Of a stretch of DNA of 17,779 bases, positions 1 through 7,766 are shown piece by piece. The DNA is from ZC4RG17 sp035304485 (GTDB lineage: Bacteria; Actinomycetota; Acidimicrobiia; Spongiisociales; ZC4RG35). A program made the position numbers and the translations under genes. Under the pieces are notes generated by a model. That model was not told the DNA's origin. It made no database searches and saw nothing but the letters and a program-made list of their open reading frames with translations. Every line of letters begins with the position of its first letter. Position 1 is the stretch's first letter. The DNA lies in assembly GCA_035304485.1 (NCBI GenBank), contig DATGPZ010000118.1, positions 1 to 17,779 of the forward strand. The letters are read 5' to 3'.

Positions 1-1
1 G

Positions 2-259
2 ACGACGAATGAACCGAACATCTCCATCCAGTGGAAGGGCACCAATGCGTGTTTCGACTTCTACTGCGACTGCGGCACCTGCATGCACTGCGACGGGGAC
101 TTTATCTACTTCGTCCGCTGCCCGGTCTGCAACACCGTCTATGAGATGCCGACCGAGCTGACCGCCGTTCCGGTCGATCCGGACAACCCGCCCGAGTGGT
201 ATGCCGGACCCGACGAGGCCTACGTCGGACAAGTCTGGGAATTGAAAGTCTGGGAATGA
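2..259 (+). CDS. Small phage zinc-ribbon protein, 5' end missing
   Basis: The frame is open from the first bases of the window to a TGA at 257-259, leaving 85 visible residues; the start lies outside. The visible part has a dense cysteine cluster: C17, C22, C24, C27 and C30, then C40-P-V-C43 followed by NTVYEMP. Paired cysteines with an aromatic stretch between them (GDFIYFVRC) are typical of a zinc ribbon, so it probably binds one zinc ion. Small proteins starting with an ISIQWKGT-like strand followed by such a ribbon are familiar to me from phage genomes near the terminase gene, but their function is not known. The tail after residue 50 is acidic and rich in Pro and Trp. It is the last gene before a 60-nt gap that leads to terminase and is probably co-transcribed with it. 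The zinc-binding call is inferred from cysteine spacing only. Confidence 0.7.
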   Translation, partial: TTNEPNISIQWKGTNACFDFYCDCGTCMHCDGDFIYFVRCPVCNTVYEMPTELTAVPVDPDNPPEWYAGPDEAYVGQVWELKVWE

Positions 260-266
260 GCGAGGC

Positions 267-310
267 GTGACGGGCCATCCCGTCGTCCTGCCCACACTCA
301 AGGGCAGGAG
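267..310 (+). promoter_or_regulatory. Tandem hairpins ahead of terminase, second one covering the ribosome binding site
   Basis: Two perfect inverted repeats fill the gap. The first is GACGGG (269-274) with CCCGTC (279-284), loop CCAT. The second is CCTGCCC (287-293) with GGGCAGG (302-308), loop ACACTCAA. The right arm of the second contains the first three bases of the terminase Shine-Dalgarno AGGAG (306-310). When folded it would hide part of that site. No T-run follows, so a simple intrinsic terminator is unlikely. Translational control or a processing site fits better, by inference. Confidence 0.45.
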
Positions 311-319
311 TGACGACAT

Positions 320-2272
320 ATGGCCTATACCATCCGTGGTCTGCCCGACGCCATTGCCACGGTTCCAGAAGACAGTGAAGGGTGGCTACGCTGGCGCGAT
401 CGCGTGCTGGCGTTTCGCCTTGCCCTGCGCAAGCAGGCCGACGAGGATCCCGAGGCCCGTGCAGCCCTGATCGAGCTGTGCTCTCGGGATCCCGCCTTCG
501 ACCTGCTGATCTTCGGCACCCTGCTCGAGCCACGGAACACGATCGACTACATCTTCGCTGCCGGCGGGGAGCCGATCGTCTACGATCCGGACCTCAACGG
601 CGGCTGCTGGCGTCCCGCCGACCCCGGCGAGGACGTGCAGGAGCGTGCCCAGAACGGCGACATCCTGACGATCATCAAGCCGGCGGGGTGGTACCCGTGG
701 ATCCCGTTCGGGTTCCAGGTGGGGATCCACCGCAAGCTCGAAGAGATCACCCGCAAGATCGGCGACCCGATGGGACGCTCGGACCTCATCATCGAGAAGT
801 CCCGCGACATGGGCGCCACCTGGGTCATCTGTCACCGGGTCGCGTGGAAGTGGCGCTACCACGACAACTACGTGGCCGGGCTGTTCTCCCGCAAGGAGGA
901 CATGGTCGACTCCAAGGACTCGCGCTCGATGTTCTACCGCATCGAGTCGCTCCTGGGGCTGAACCCCAAGCTGCCCGAGTGGTCGTACGCACCGGGCACG
1001 GTGTGGCACGGACACCCGGTCCGGGTCCCCGACTGGATGATCCCGGCTGGCTACGACGCCAAGCAGCACAACCTGAAGAACCGGCTCATCCACCCTACCA
1101 GGGCGAACGAGATCCTCGGTGAGGGCACCACCTCCAAGTCGGGTATCGGTACCCGAACCACCGAGTCGTACATCGACGAGGCCGCCAAGATCGAGGACCT
1201 CATCCAGATGTACACCGGCATGGGCGCCGTCACCAACCACCGTGTCCTGCTGTCCTCGGCGGATCGCCGCTACGGCGACGGCATGTACATGCTGGCCAAC
1301 GAGGCCCGGCTCGCCGAGCAGGACCCGAACCGGCCCGGTCCCTCGTTCCTCTCCCTGCCGTGGCACCTGCATCCGATGCGCGGCTGGGACTGGATCGACA
1401 AGGAGCGGGCACGGTATCAGGGGAACCCCGCCGAGTTCGAGCGCGAGTACGAGATCAACTGGGATGCCGGTGTCGGGACCTGGACCTATCCGGGTGCCAA
1501 GACGATCCTGCCGGGCGACTGGCCCTACGATCCGGAGCTCGGCGAGGTCTGGTGCGCGATCGACCCGGCGCTGCGCGATCCCACGTCGATCATCTTCTTC
1601 CAGTACGACCAGCACGAGGAAGCGTACCGGGCGGTCGAGGCCCTCGAGCTGCACACGCCGAGTGCGCGGTACCTGGCCCCGATCCTCATGGGATTCCCGG
1701 CGGGCCACCCGATCCGGGAACGGTACCCGAACAAGTCCATCCAGGAGGTCATGGACTTCACCTGGGAGCTCCGCAAGAACGGTCGTCCGATCAAGTTCGT
1801 GGGCGACACCTTCGGGGAGAACTCGGGTGGGGCCGAGCGGCAGTCCTACTACGAGTCGCTGTTCAAGACCTCGCTCGACCTGTGTTCCGAGTACGACGAC
1901 CTCCCGGTCCGCAAGATCATCGTCTACACCAAGTACGACGAGGGCGCCCGCTGGCACCGCAAGCGCAAGGAGTGCCTGGCCAACCTGCTCGAAAAGCTGC
2001 GGTTCAACAACACGCCGCGCGTCACCTACGTGCTCAAGTGCATCCAGGAGAACCGCTACAAGGAGCAGCCGGAGAACCGCCTCGTCGTCTCCGAGCCCAA
2101 GGAGCCGGCGCACGACTGGACCTCGCACGCCACCACGGCCTGTGAGTACTTCGCCGTGTTCGCCCAGGGGATCGAGGCCAGCCGCAAGCCGCTCCTGCTG
2201 CCGACCAATCCGTACGCACGTCCAACATCGATCCGGCCCGAACCAGCGGGCTACAAGCGCGTGAGGTACTAG
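320..2272 (+). CDS. terL: Terminase large subunit (DNA-packaging ATPase and nuclease)
   Basis: The motor protein that cuts concatemeric phage DNA and drives it through the portal into the prohead. The 650-residue length is normal to slightly long for the family. The ATPase half shows a Walker A-like KSRDMGATW (160-168), a Walker B ending in acidic D286-E287 (SYIDEAA) and a coupling motif LSSA (311-314). The nuclease half, of RNase H-like fold, shows candidate metal-binding acids at D415 (CAIDPALRD), D496 (FVGDTFGEN) and D599 in HDWTSHATTACEY, the usual C-terminal signature. All key residues seem present. The ATG at 320 is chosen because AGGAG (306-310) sits 9 nt upstream. The stop is immediately followed by the portal ATG, so the two are translationally coupled. 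No small subunit is visible in the window; it may lie to the left. Confidence 0.95.
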   Translation: MAYTIRGLPDAIATVPEDSEGWLRWRDRVLAFRLALRKQADEDPEARAALIELCSRDPAFDLLIFGTLLEPRNTIDYIFAAGGEPIVYDPDLNGGCWRPADPGEDVQERAQNGDILTIIKPAGWYPWIPFGFQVGIHRKLEEITRKIGDPMGRSDLIIEKSRDMGATWVICHRVAWKWRYHDNYVAGLFSRKEDMVDSKDSRSMFYRIESLLGLNPKLPEWSYAPGTVWHGHPVRVPDWMIPAGYDAKQHNLKNRLIHPTRANEILGEGTTSKSGIGTRTTESYIDEAAKIEDLIQMYTGMGAVTNHRVLLSSADRRYGDGMYMLANEARLAEQDPNRPGPSFLSLPWHLHPMRGWDWIDKERARYQGNPAEFEREYEINWDAGVGTWTYPGAKTILPGDWPYDPELGEVWCAIDPALRDPTSIIFFQYDQHEEAYRAVEALELHTPSARYLAPILMGFPAGHPIRERYPNKSIQEVMDFTWELRKNGRPIKFVGDTFGENSGGAERQSYYESLFKTSLDLCSEYDDLPVRKIIVYTKYDEGARWHRKRKECLANLLEKLRFNNTPRVTYVLKCIQENRYKEQPENRLVVSEPKEPAHDWTSHATTACEYFAVFAQGIEASRKPLLLPTNPYARPTSIRPEPAGYKRVRY

Positions 2273-4390
2273 ATGGTTCTGCCCCAGCAACCACCGACTG
2301 GGATGCCACCCGGCGAGGGTGCCCCCGGCGCGGGTGCGCCGCCGGGCGGCGCACCCCAGGGGCCGTCGCCGAGCCCCGGTCTGCCCCTGATGGATCCGAC
2401 GCAGCTCTACGAGACCATGCTCAAGATCCAGGCGGCGATCGAGGCCCAGGCGGAGCAGATGCTCCAGCCGATCTATCCGCCGTGGTACAACCCCGACGAC
2501 TACCCGAAGCCCCAGCCGGAACAGGCGCTGGCCAAGGTCACGAACCTGGCCGCCGACTTCGCCCCCTACCGGCGGCGGGTCCTCGACGACCTGCGTTCCG
2601 CCCGGATGGAGACGGCGGGGTTCTTCGAACAGGACAAGTACGAGCCGGACTTCACCCAGTGGCGCGACACCGGCATCATGGGCGAGGTCGAGCTCCAGAC
2701 GTACGAGCTGGCCGACTGCACCATCTCCTTCGATGCCAAGGCCCCGCGCCGCGACCTCGAGGATGAGGCCGGACGCAAGATCGACTTCGCCACCGCCTGT
2801 CTGGACAGCGCCGAGCGCCGGCACATCCGCATGGGCAACGGCCCGCTGCGGGTGGAGAAGGCGCGCACGCTGCTGCTGACCGGACGGCTGGCGTGGCACT
2901 GCATGCTCGACATCGACCCGGACGAAGGGGACATGCCCTTCCGGGAATCGCTGGTCGACCCGACCACCTGCTTCCCGGTCTATGAGGGCGATCGTGGCAT
3001 GGCGATCATGGGCCGGCAGTACATGCTGACCGTCGGCGAGGCGATCGCCGCCTTCGATACCCCGGACCGCGAGCTCTACAAGAAGCACATCGCGTCGATC
3101 AACAAGCAACGGTCCGTCACCATGTCCAACCCCAAGCGGCGTGAGGAAGAGCCGTGTCAGGTCACGGAGTACTGGGACCGCCGCTGGCGGGTCGTCTGGA
3201 TCGACGGCGACCACCTCATCACCCACGAGCACAAGTACGGGTTCGTCCCGTTCGTGTACGTCGTGGGCCCGATCGGCATGCCCGCCTTCATGCGCGATCC
3301 GTTCGAGGGACCGACCGAGATCTTCGGCACCCACGAGCACGTCTACTTCCACAGCCGCGACGTCTCCCAGCCGCACAAGGGGCTGGGGCTCCCGTCGCTG
3401 CTCAAGCTGCCGGTGCGGCTGCGCGAGGCGCTGATGAGCCGGCTGCTCACGGCGTTCACCCGGTCGATCAACCCGCCGATCGGCATCGCCATGGACGACA
3501 TCGCCTACGACCAGGGCACGCCACCGATCGACCGCTCGCGCGGGGCGATCAACCCGTTCAAGCTCGGGCGGCATGAGCTCGTCGAGCTGACCATGCAGCC
3601 GGACCCGAATACCCTCGGGCCGCTGCTCCAGGGCGTAGCGGATAACACCTCACGATTGAGTCAGCCGCCCACCGCGCACGGACTCAACGACAAGTCGAAC
3701 GTGAGCGGGTACGCGACGCAGGGGCTCAACGAGGCCGGGCGGGTGAAGCTCGTCCCCTGGATGCGCACCCTCGAGGAATTCGAGAAGGCGTGCATGGAGA
3801 TGCGGTTCCGGATGTTCCGGGACTGGGGGCACCTGGTCAAGCAGGGCGACCAGCCGTACGGCCACCTGACGGTGCCGAAGTCGGAGGCCACCCCGTGGGA
3901 AGACCAGATGTTCGAGCTCACGCCGGGTGATCTCAAGCGGGCCGGACTGGCGATCGAGGTCAGTCTGTCGAACCTCCCGCTCCAGATGCTCGGCCAGGTC
4001 CTGAACGCCGGCGGCATGGGCATGCAGATGGGCGTTATGGACGAGATCGACGTGATGCGGCTGATGGGTGCCCAGAACCCGTACAAGAAGCTGCGCCGCA
4101 TCCAGGAGCGCAAGCTCATGAACGACCCCGCCGTCCTCGAGGCCGAGATGCTCCAGGAGTACATCCGCAACGGCGAGATGGGCATGGCGACCTACATCGC
4201 CGCCCGCAAGATGAACGCACGACTCGAGGACATGCTGGCCGCCGCCGCCCCGCCGCAGCCTGAGGGTGGTGGCCCCGGCCTGATGGGTGAGTCCTGGGCG
4301 GCCATGGGCCAGCCGCCCGGACCCGGATCCGGACCCCAGGGTCCCGTTGGCCCACGTACCCCAACGTCGCCGATAGGCACGGAGCCATAG
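2273..4390 (+). CDS. Portal protein
   Basis: A 705-residue protein directly after terminase, where the portal is expected. Portal proteins form the twelve-subunit ring at one capsid vertex through which DNA passes. Supporting sequence features are the DPTTCFPVYEG segment (from residue 229), resembling the D-P-x-x-x-x-P-V turn common in phage portals, and a long helical stretch (about 478-560, NEAGRVKLVPWM onward) like a portal stem and wing. Both ends are odd: residues 1-40 and roughly the last 50 are rich in Gly, Pro and Gln, almost collagen-like, and probably disordered. The start at 2273 is supported by GAGG (2263-2266), 6 nt upstream, and abuts the terminase stop. The assignment rests on position plus resemblance, without a database search. 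Confidence 0.85.
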   Translation: MVLPQQPPTGMPPGEGAPGAGAPPGGAPQGPSPSPGLPLMDPTQLYETMLKIQAAIEAQAEQMLQPIYPPWYNPDDYPKPQPEQALAKVTNLAADFAPYRRRVLDDLRSARMETAGFFEQDKYEPDFTQWRDTGIMGEVELQTYELADCTISFDAKAPRRDLEDEAGRKIDFATACLDSAERRHIRMGNGPLRVEKARTLLLTGRLAWHCMLDIDPDEGDMPFRESLVDPTTCFPVYEGDRGMAIMGRQYMLTVGEAIAAFDTPDRELYKKHIASINKQRSVTMSNPKRREEEPCQVTEYWDRRWRVVWIDGDHLITHEHKYGFVPFVYVVGPIGMPAFMRDPFEGPTEIFGTHEHVYFHSRDVSQPHKGLGLPSLLKLPVRLREALMSRLLTAFTRSINPPIGIAMDDIAYDQGTPPIDRSRGAINPFKLGRHELVELTMQPDPNTLGPLLQGVADNTSRLSQPPTAHGLNDKSNVSGYATQGLNEAGRVKLVPWMRTLEEFEKACMEMRFRMFRDWGHLVKQGDQPYGHLTVPKSEATPWEDQMFELTPGDLKRAGLAIEVSLSNLPLQMLGQVLNAGGMGMQMGVMDEIDVMRLMGAQNPYKKLRRIQERKLMNDPAVLEAEMLQEYIRNGEMGMATYIAARKMNARLEDMLAAAAPPQPEGGGPGLMGESWAAMGQPPGPGSGPQGPVGPRTPTSPIGTEP

Positions 4391-4402
4391 GAGTAGGAGT
4401 AG

Positions 4403-5257
4403 ATGGCAACACTCACGTCTGGATATGACACGGGTGGTGCTGGCGGCTCGACGCCACAGAACCGGATGGCGACGATCTCCAGCGCCGCCCAGTTCCGAAG
4501 CTGCCCGATGGGGTCGACCCTGACCCGCGATGAGAATGGCGAGTTCGTCTGCGTCGATGCCCAGGGCCGCAAGTCCAAGCCGATGACCGGCACCCCGAGC
4601 TACGGCAGCGGCGAGGCCGGCGAGAACCAGAATACCCTGGCGGCGAAGACGATCGGGGTCATCAACAACATCCTGAACAACACCCAGGCGCAGGGTGGGT
4701 CGGACACCGGATACACGCTGGGTGGCGCGGACATCTTCGCCCAGCGCCCGAGCGCGATGCTGGCCGACATCATCGAGCGATACCACCCGAACGACAACCG
4801 GGGCTTCGGCCTGTACGGGATGCTCGAGCCGTACGCCGACGCCGCCAACGTGCTCTTCCTCGCCTTGCAGGGCACGGACGCCGAGGGCGGCACCAAGGAA
4901 GAGTTCCTGAACTGGCTCGAGAACGACTACTGGAACGCGCTGATGACGCCGCTCGATCGGGGCGGTGGCATCGACTGGCGCACGGCGATCGACAACGTCC
5001 TCAACGCACCGCAGAACTCGCCACTGATCCAGTACCTGGCCGTTCAGGATCCCCAGGCCCAGGCCCAGAACTTCATCAACATCATGGCCGGCATCTACGG
5101 CACGGCCTTCCACCCGCTCGTCGCCAGCTCGATGCTCGACCGCATGTACTACGGACGCGACGAGTTCCTCGGCGAGGCGGCACGGCAAGGGATCGAGGGC
5201 ATGGATCCGTTCTACCAGTGGATCCAGAACTCGATGCCGACCCAGCGATGGTACTAG
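4403..5257 (+). CDS. Hypothetical virion-cluster protein, 284 aa
   Basis: I do not recognise the family. The ATG at 4403 follows a purine-rich leader with two GGAG-type sites just after the portal stop, so the start is well supported. The first 30 residues are Gly/Ser/Thr-rich and look flexible. A short segment with a single cysteine pair (C34 and C50, C-P-M-G-S ... F-V-C-V) could be a small beta-hairpin. From about residue 75 the protein looks mostly helical, with many aromatic residues (YHPNDNRGFGLYGM, NWLENDYWNAL, MDPFYQWIQNS). No signal peptide or membrane segment is seen. Its place between portal and lytic protein suggests a structural or assembly role such as a head-completion or internal protein. 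That is inference from gene order only. Confidence 0.8.
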   Translation: MATLTSGYDTGGAGGSTPQNRMATISSAAQFRSCPMGSTLTRDENGEFVCVDAQGRKSKPMTGTPSYGSGEAGENQNTLAAKTIGVINNILNNTQAQGGSDTGYTLGGADIFAQRPSAMLADIIERYHPNDNRGFGLYGMLEPYADAANVLFLALQGTDAEGGTKEEFLNWLENDYWNALMTPLDRGGGIDWRTAIDNVLNAPQNSPLIQYLAVQDPQAQAQNFINIMAGIYGTAFHPLVASSMLDRMYYGRDEFLGEAARQGIEGMDPFYQWIQNSMPTQRWY

Positions 5258-5259
5258 CG

Positions 5260-5325
5260 ATGACTGACCGCACGGATGGTGAGACCGGAGGCGTGGTGAT
5301 TCGTCGCAAGGAGGATCAGAAGTAA
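5260..5325 (+). CDS. Possible 21-residue leader-like small ORF
   Basis: This very short frame starts with an ATG 2 nt after the preceding stop and ends with a TAA whose last A is the first base of the next gene's ATG (TAATG, 5323-5327). The peptide starts MTDRTDGE and ends RRKEDQK; it is very polar, with no hydrophobic segment. Its last codons contain AAGGAGG, the Shine-Dalgarno of the next gene, so ribosomes translating it would open or feed that site. It has no clear Shine-Dalgarno of its own and would depend on re-initiation after the upstream stop. The tight spacing on both sides favours a translated coupling ORF, but chance cannot be excluded. Confidence 0.4.
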   Translation: MTDRTDGETGGVVIRRKEDQK

Positions 5326-5726
5326 TGCCGCTCGGTGCTGGCGGGTCGCCAGGGCCGTACCGTGACCCGTTCTTCCGCTCCGGATCCTACCGGCAACCCG
5401 GCACCGCCTGGGAGAAGACCCCGGCGATCGGCGGGGTAGGCGGGTACCTCGACCGCAACCAGGCGGCGGGGTACACCCGCTGGCTCGGCGATCAGGGGAT
5501 CGGGCTGGGAACACCGGGACGCTTCGCCGAGTTCGCCCGTGGCCAGCTCGGCAACACGATCACGGGACATCTCGCGGCCCTCGCGGAAAACCCCGAACTC
5601 TCCTACATGGAGTACCTCAACTCGATCGGCGGTCTCGACCGCCTCTACCAGCAGTTCCGTTCGCAGTCGCCGCTGGCGCGTGGCGCTCGACGCCAGGGCC
5701 CGGTGCGATACCTGATGGAGATCTAG
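5325..5726 (+). CDS. Hypothetical protein, 133 aa
   Basis: Family not recognised. The start has a strong AAGGAGG about 10 nt upstream and overlaps the stop of the small ORF before it by one base. The N-terminal 45 residues are rich in Gly, Pro and aromatic residues (LGAGGSPGPYRDPFFRSGSY), while the rest looks helical and soluble, ending RQGPVRYLMEI. The segment NPELSYMEYLNSIGGLDRLYQQF could be an amphipathic helix pair. No membrane segment or catalytic motif is visible. It is sandwiched in the run of small genes between portal and the lytic protein, 3 nt from the next gene, and is probably co-translated with them. A structural or chaperone role is possible but unsupported by sequence. Confidence 0.78.
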   Translation: MPLGAGGSPGPYRDPFFRSGSYRQPGTAWEKTPAIGGVGGYLDRNQAAGYTRWLGDQGIGLGTPGRFAEFARGQLGNTITGHLAALAENPELSYMEYLNSIGGLDRLYQQFRSQSPLARGARRQGPVRYLMEI

Positions 5727-5729
5727 CAG

Positions 5730-6386
5730 ATGCCTACCCCGATGCGTGATACCGGCGGAGCCGGCGGTGCGTCCGAGCGACGCGCCACGTCCGGACGAGG
5801 CCGGGGAACCCGACCGAATGCCCGGCGCTCCCGCGAAGAGTCCCGGCGACGTGACGTCCTCGACACCGTCATCAACGAGATGAGCGGGGTGGTGGGCGAC
5901 CACCTGCGCCGACGCCTCGCCGCCGGCGACACCGCCGACATGCTGAACGTGATTCGCAACATGTCCTCCCGGATCGGTGGCATGCTCCCGCAAGCTCCGG
6001 TTCCGCCGATCCCCAGTGGTGGGTTCTTCGGCGGGGCCTCCCCGATGCTCCAGGCTGCCGGCGCGGGTGCCGCTGGCCCGATGCCGCCGCTCCCGCCCGA
6101 CATGGGGATGCCGGGTGGTGGCACGTTCCCGCCCGGCATCGGCTCGGCGATCGCTGGCCTCGGCGCTGGCGCCGGCGTTCCGCCGCTGCCGCCTGACATG
6201 GGCATCCCCGGCGGCGGGTTCGCTCCCGGCATGCAGCCCCCGATGAGCGGTGGGTACTTCTCGCCGTACAGCCCGATGGGCCGCCTGATCGCCAACGGCG
6301 CCACCCCACAGAACATCGACATGCTGCTCCAGATGCTGATGAACCGACCGGCCATGCCGGCGCCGCGACGCGACGAAAGGCAGTAG
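5730..6386 (+). CDS. Hypothetical basic and Gly/Pro-rich protein, 218 aa
   Basis: Family not recognised. The start follows the previous stop by 3 nt. Three regions can be seen. Residues about 14-42 are strongly basic (arginines in ERRATSGRGRGTRPNARRS), able to contact DNA or RNA. Residues 43-85 look helical (VLDTVINEMSGVVGDHLRRRL). Residues 90-185 are Gly/Pro/Met-rich with two near-identical copies of a 13-residue motif, PPLPPDMG[M/I]PGGG, at 119-131 and 151-163. A short helical tail (GATPQNIDMLLQMLMNRP) ends the protein. The composition suggests an extended, partly disordered protein, perhaps packaged with DNA or bridging other virion parts. That is inference. It sits directly before the lytic protein gene. 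Confidence 0.78.
   Translation: MPTPMRDTGGAGGASERRATSGRGRGTRPNARRSREESRRRDVLDTVINEMSGVVGDHLRRRLAAGDTADMLNVIRNMSSRIGGMLPQAPVPPIPSGGFFGGASPMLQAAGAGAAGPMPPLPPDMGMPGGGTFPPGIGSAIAGLGAGAGVPPLPPDMGIPGGGFAPGMQPPMSGGYFSPYSPMGRLIANGATPQNIDMLLQMLMNRPAMPAPRRDERQ
6084..6218 (+). repeat. Two copies of a 39-nt coding repeat (PPLPPDMGxPGGG)
   Basis: The copies are at 6084-6122 and 6180-6218, encoding 12 of 13 identical residues. The codons differ at several third positions, so the repeat is kept at protein rather than DNA level and is not a very recent duplication. Confidence 0.75.
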
Positions 6387-6389
6387 TCC

Positions 6390-7754
6390 ATGGTCCTGGC
6401 GATGCCGCGCCTCCCGGACGTGGCGGTCGCTCCGGGACGCCGTCTTCCCGTCATACCCACGCGGTCCCTCACGCCGCGTGACGTCATGAACCGCATCGGG
6501 ACCACGGGGCTGCCGACCACCCGGTCGGTGCTCCAGCGTGGTCCCGGTCTCTCGCTGCCCGGCATCGAGAACGTCATGGCCATGGTGGCACCCCAGTTCG
6601 CGCAGGGGTTCAGTGATGTCTTCGGTGCCGGCGCGTACGGGCAGGTCGGGGCGCCGTTCAGCCCGACCGGCCCCTCGTTCGCCGGCGGCATGCTCGACGA
6701 CGCGGCCAACGACATCAACGCCGCTGCCGCCAAGTACGGGATCCCCGCCAACTTCCTCGCCGCCGTGATCGCCCGCGAGTCCACCGGCAACTGGAACCGG
6801 GACGGGAACCGCTACGTCTACCTCCCGGATCGCGGGCACTACATCCTGCCGTACGTCGGCATGACCGACCCCGCCGTCCGTCAGTTCGGGATCGATCCCC
6901 GCTCCCTGATCGGCAACCGCGCCGGCCAGATCGACGTGCTCGCCCGCAACCTGCGACGCATCTACGACCAGTACGGCGACTGGGAGGTCGTCGCCAACGT
7001 CCACTACTCGGGCGACCCCACGGGCCGCAGCACCCCCGGTGACTCGTGGCAGTACGGCTCCACGAGCCAGTCCACCAACATGATTATGTCGTTCTGGCGG
7101 CAGCTCGAGCCGGGCGCCAACCCCAAGGCTGCCGGCTCCCCGCTGGGTGGTGCCACGGGTGGCGGGTTCGACATGATCTTCGGCGGGCAGTCCTACCCCA
7201 CCACCCAGGAGATGGGGCTGACCAACTTCGCCCGCCAGCACCTGGGTGGCATGTACAGCTACGCCACCAACTACGGCGTGCAGGGGCATGCGGGGCTCGA
7301 CATCGGGACGCCGATCGGGACGCAGCTCTACTCGCCGGTGGCGGGAACGGTCATCACGGCAGGTGGGACAAACTACTACACAGATGATCGCTACGGTCGG
7401 GGTGCTCCCGGATCGGGCGAGCTCAAAATCAAGTTGGACAATGGGGACGAGCTGATCCTCGGTCACATGGGGCGCATCAATGTCCAGGTCGGACAGCGCG
7501 TCCAGCCCGGCCAGCTTGTCGGCCTCTCCGGGACGGCGAACGGTCCCCATGTCCACGTCGAGTACCGACAATACACCCCAGGCAAGACTCCTTCCGGTTT
7601 CACTGCCGTAGACCCGCGCACCGCTCTAGGCTCGCTGCCGGGTGGCAGTCTGATGGGCGGCAGCCAGTTGGCCATGCCGAGAACCCTCGGAAGCAGCTTC
7701 GCTGATCCTGCACGGCTCGTCTTCGATCCGGCGTTCCGTGCGCAGTATGCCTAG
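6390..7754 (+). CDS. Virion-associated lytic protein: transglycosylase-like domain plus M23 peptidase
   Basis: A 454-residue protein with two cell-wall-cutting domains. Residues about 105-220 look like a lysozyme-fold transglycosylase: KYGIPANFLAAVIARESTGN places the likely catalytic glutamate at E130, and a later YGDWEVVANVHYSGDP resembles the helix and Y-x-x-G end of such domains. Residues about 290-400 form an M23 (LytM/lysostaphin-type) zinc endopeptidase with the complete set H300-x3-D304 (HAGLDIG), H359 (LGHMG) and H387-V-H389. The first domain would cut glycan strands and the second the peptide cross-links. There is no signal peptide, holin or cell-wall-binding repeat, and it lies among head genes, so local wall opening during DNA entry is more likely than host lysis. 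Start 6390 has AAAGG upstream. The M23 call is firm; the transglycosylase call is somewhat less so. Confidence 0.9.
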   Translation: MVLAMPRLPDVAVAPGRRLPVIPTRSLTPRDVMNRIGTTGLPTTRSVLQRGPGLSLPGIENVMAMVAPQFAQGFSDVFGAGAYGQVGAPFSPTGPSFAGGMLDDAANDINAAAAKYGIPANFLAAVIARESTGNWNRDGNRYVYLPDRGHYILPYVGMTDPAVRQFGIDPRSLIGNRAGQIDVLARNLRRIYDQYGDWEVVANVHYSGDPTGRSTPGDSWQYGSTSQSTNMIMSFWRQLEPGANPKAAGSPLGGATGGGFDMIFGGQSYPTTQEMGLTNFARQHLGGMYSYATNYGVQGHAGLDIGTPIGTQLYSPVAGTVITAGGTNYYTDDRYGRGAPGSGELKIKLDNGDELILGHMGRINVQVGQRVQPGQLVGLSGTANGPHVHVEYRQYTPGKTPSGFTAVDPRTALGSLPGGSLMGGSQLAMPRTLGSSFADPARLVFDPAFRAQYA

Positions 7755-7766
7755 CCAGGAGATGAC

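Noticed and set aside
386..3574. Very long antisense open frame (1062 codons), and similar ones at 7626-10721 and 12060-15875
   Set aside because: They lie opposite well-supported genes with G/C-ending codons, which leave few stops in one antisense frame. Their translations are low-complexity, rich in Arg, Val, Leu, Asp and Gly, with no start signals.
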